Source: Pseudoalteromonas sp. R3
Lineage (GTDB): Bacteria > Pseudomonadota > Gammaproteobacteria > Enterobacterales > Alteromonadaceae
Assembly (NCBI RefSeq): GCF_004014715.1
Contig: NZ_CP034834.1
Location: forward strand, 744,001 to 808,000
DNA length: 64,000 nucleotides
Direction of reading: 5' to 3'
A program made the position numbers and the translations under genes. Shown piece after piece: positions 62,465-64,000 of the stretch. Below the pieces are notes generated by a model. That model saw only the letters and a list, made by a program, of their open reading frames with translations, made no database searches and had not been told where the DNA came from. Within the stretch, counting starts at the first letter, position 1; every line of letters begins with the position of its first letter.

Positions 62465-64000
62465 ATGTATAAGAACTGGATAGGTATAGCGACAGCTACC
62501 TGTATATTGAGTGCATGTGGTGGTGGCGGTGGCGATTCGGCACCAAAATCAGAGCTCGGTTTACAAGCGCTGTCGAATAACCCCAATGGTGATGTACCAC
62601 AAAAAAAGCTTCAAGCTTTGTATGGTGGTAATGAAGAGCCTGCACAAATTAGTCCTGACAACTTCATGCAAATTACGCACGATGTTCTTTATTGGCGAGA
62701 TGTCACTAAGTTTATTGTTAACACTGACTCTCGCTATTTTTCTCCAACTTACCCTGGTTTCCAACAGTATCAAAGCAGGGATTACTGGTTGCCAGATGAC
62801 CAGCTATGTGAATCTGGTAATGCTACACTCCCTAATTTTGAAAATGAAAGCGTTTTAGTACCTAGCTATGAGGTCGTGTATGAAAACTGCCAAATAGGGC
62901 CTTTGGTTGCAAATGGCAAGGCCACATTACATTTGATAGGGCCTGATGTTACATCAGGGCATGTCGAAAAGCTTGCAATAGAATTATTATCCGGGTTTTC
63001 AATTCATGAGCAAAGTGCGGGCCAAACCTATCAGGTTCAGGGATACGCCATCGAAAATCAGTACGATCGCTCAGAGAGCGCTAGTATGGTGTTTAGTCAG
63101 AATGGCGAACAACTCGCGTGGGTTGATTACACCGAGGGAAGGGAGAGCTATTCTAGTGTTTATCTGCCGCAGTTTGGCAAATTAAGCATTGCACCTGGAT
63201 TAAGCATTGTCGATGGGCAGGGTGGTGAGATCCGCATCAACAATAAGACAGATGAGATTTTGATTGCACTTACACAGCCACAGGGAGAGTATTTCTTTGA
63301 GCTCAACAATCGTCAGCGAAACTATTTTTATTCCGGTGGTAAAGAGGACGCCAGGTGGATAAGCGTTGCAAACTCTGATTTTAACTTACCCACTTTGCTG
63401 GCTGACAATGGCCCAACACTGGTGCGCTTTGACGCCAAGAATGTGGTGAAGCTGGGAGAGCAGGTCACGTTGCTTCCTTACTTTATTGACGCGCCAGATT
63501 ATAACCTGTCAAAAGTCAGCTGGCAGATCACTGCACCAGGCGAATCTGAACCTGTGACTAGCAGCCAATGGGAAAAAGAATATACGTTCGAGCAAAGCGG
63601 AGAGTATCTGGTTACGTTGATTGCGACGGATACCCATAATAACAAAGCACAGTTCTCTGAGACCATATATGTCATCGGTGGAAGCACGTATCTAGGGGCA
63701 GAGGTGAGTATTGAAGTTGAGTCGGACTTAACTGAGAAAACACCTTATCGCGCTAAAATAGGCGTTGCTGAGAATGGTAATTATCAGTTTGCGCTGGTTT
63801 CTGGCCCGGCTGGCATGACTGTGGACGAAGCCGGGGTTGTCAGTTGGGATGGACAGCAGTCCGCGGCTTTTCAGTTTGCGGATACAGTTCATTACAGCGT
63901 GAAAGTGACAAACACAGAGTCACAGGGGTCCGAATTAGTTTCTGGTAAAATCGCCTTGACGCACACACCTAAACAGCTTGAGTCATTTTATCACTTAAGC
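62465..64000 (+). CDS. Lipoprotein with PKD-like domain (3' end outside window)
   Basis: A frame of 512 codons runs from ATG 62465 to the last base without a stop. The signal (NWIGIATATCILSACGGGGG) ends in a lipobox LSAC, Cys at residue 19 or so. The body has a WRDVTKF segment and, around residues 315-400, a PKD-like fold (VSWQITAPGESEP, YTFEQSGEYLVTLIATDTHNN). It is rich in beta strand and acidic, without known catalytic motif. An aaaaggaata ribosome site precedes the ATG. It is likely a surface-exposed binding protein; the remainder and any repeat domains lie beyond the window. Confidence 0.85.
   Translation, partial: MYKNWIGIATATCILSACGGGGGDSAPKSELGLQALSNNPNGDVPQKKLQALYGGNEEPAQISPDNFMQITHDVLYWRDVTKFIVNTDSRYFSPTYPGFQQYQSRDYWLPDDQLCESGNATLPNFENESVLVPSYEVVYENCQIGPLVANGKATLHLIGPDVTSGHVEKLAIELLSGFSIHEQSAGQTYQVQGYAIENQYDRSESASMVFSQNGEQLAWVDYTEGRESYSSVYLPQFGKLSIAPGLSIVDGQGGEIRINNKTDEILIALTQPQGEYFFELNNRQRNYFYSGGKEDARWISVANSDFNLPTLLADNGPTLVRFDAKNVVKLGEQVTLLPYFIDAPDYNLSKVSWQITAPGESEPVTSSQWEKEYTFEQSGEYLVTLIATDTHNNKAQFSETIYVIGGSTYLGAEVSIEVESDLTEKTPYRAKIGVAENGNYQFALVSGPAGMTVDEAGVVSWDGQQSAAFQFADTVHYSVKVTNTESQGSELVSGKIALTHTPKQLESFYHLS

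Overview
The window reads as a chromosomal segment of a marine gammaproteobacterium of the Alteromonadales, most likely Pseudoalteromonas. This is inferred from gene content (TonB-dependent receptors, the MesX/MesD methionine synthase pair, a DUF1592/DUF1552 pair, PepSY/DUF3649/DUF3325 genes) and moderate GC; no rRNA or marker gene fixes the genus. I see no tRNA, rRNA, insertion sequence, prophage or CRISPR array.

Layout. 1-4.0 kb: the end of a TonB-dependent receptor, a short-chain dehydrogenase with a divergent LysR regulator, and a second LysR gene. 4.0-10.9 kb: a glutathione transferase and a redox gene cluster (di-haem cytochrome, cupin fused to a haem-oxygenase-like domain, two-subunit Rieske oxygenase, flavin monooxygenase) closed by a strong terminator. 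11-13.4 kb: pirin, an unknown protein and six tandem hairpin repeats. 13.7-23.8 kb: a tightly packed eight-gene operon (acetyltransferase, glycosyltransferase, radical SAM enzyme, GT2, cyclic-peptide-type ABC exporter, GT2, DUF1796 protein, single-module NRPS reading as adenylation-carrier-epimerisation). It looks like an undescribed natural-product or surface-glycoconjugate pathway. 23.9-32.3 kb: a solute-binding protein, a Fur-box-led DUF3325/DUF3649/PepSY operon and assorted small enzymes and exporters. 32.6-36.4 kb: a c-di-GMP operon with a membrane diguanylate cyclase, a TonB-dependent receptor and a YfiR-type periplasmic protein. 36.5-40.2 kb: a reductase/TetR pair sharing a palindromic operator, an acetyltransferase, and a YHYH lipoprotein with an EF-hand partner. 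40.35 kb: a 63-residue Cys/Thr-rich peptide with a double-Gly leader, an orphan RiPP candidate. 40.6-48.7 kb: TauE, mesX-mesD, a kelch protein, a secreted PI-PLC and a cupin. 48.8-49.3 kb: five exact-period 83-bp repeats. 49.3-54.2 kb: RecQ and small unknown genes. 54.4-60.6 kb (minus strand): a three-gene secreted operon (CBM2/PKD/YceI protein, CBM2/YceI/cytochrome/DUF1592 protein, DUF1552 protein) preceded by a c-di-GMP GEMM-I riboswitch. 61.3-64 kb: a SIMPL protein and a lipoprotein running off the end.

Two themes link regions. First, c-di-GMP: the cyclase operon at 32.6-36.4 kb and the riboswitch at 60.9 kb. Second, six genes are interrupted by frameshifts at seven points, and every one is explained by a single missing base, mostly at short homopolymers. 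This looks like residual sequencing or assembly error rather than gene decay, so I annotate these as whole genes.
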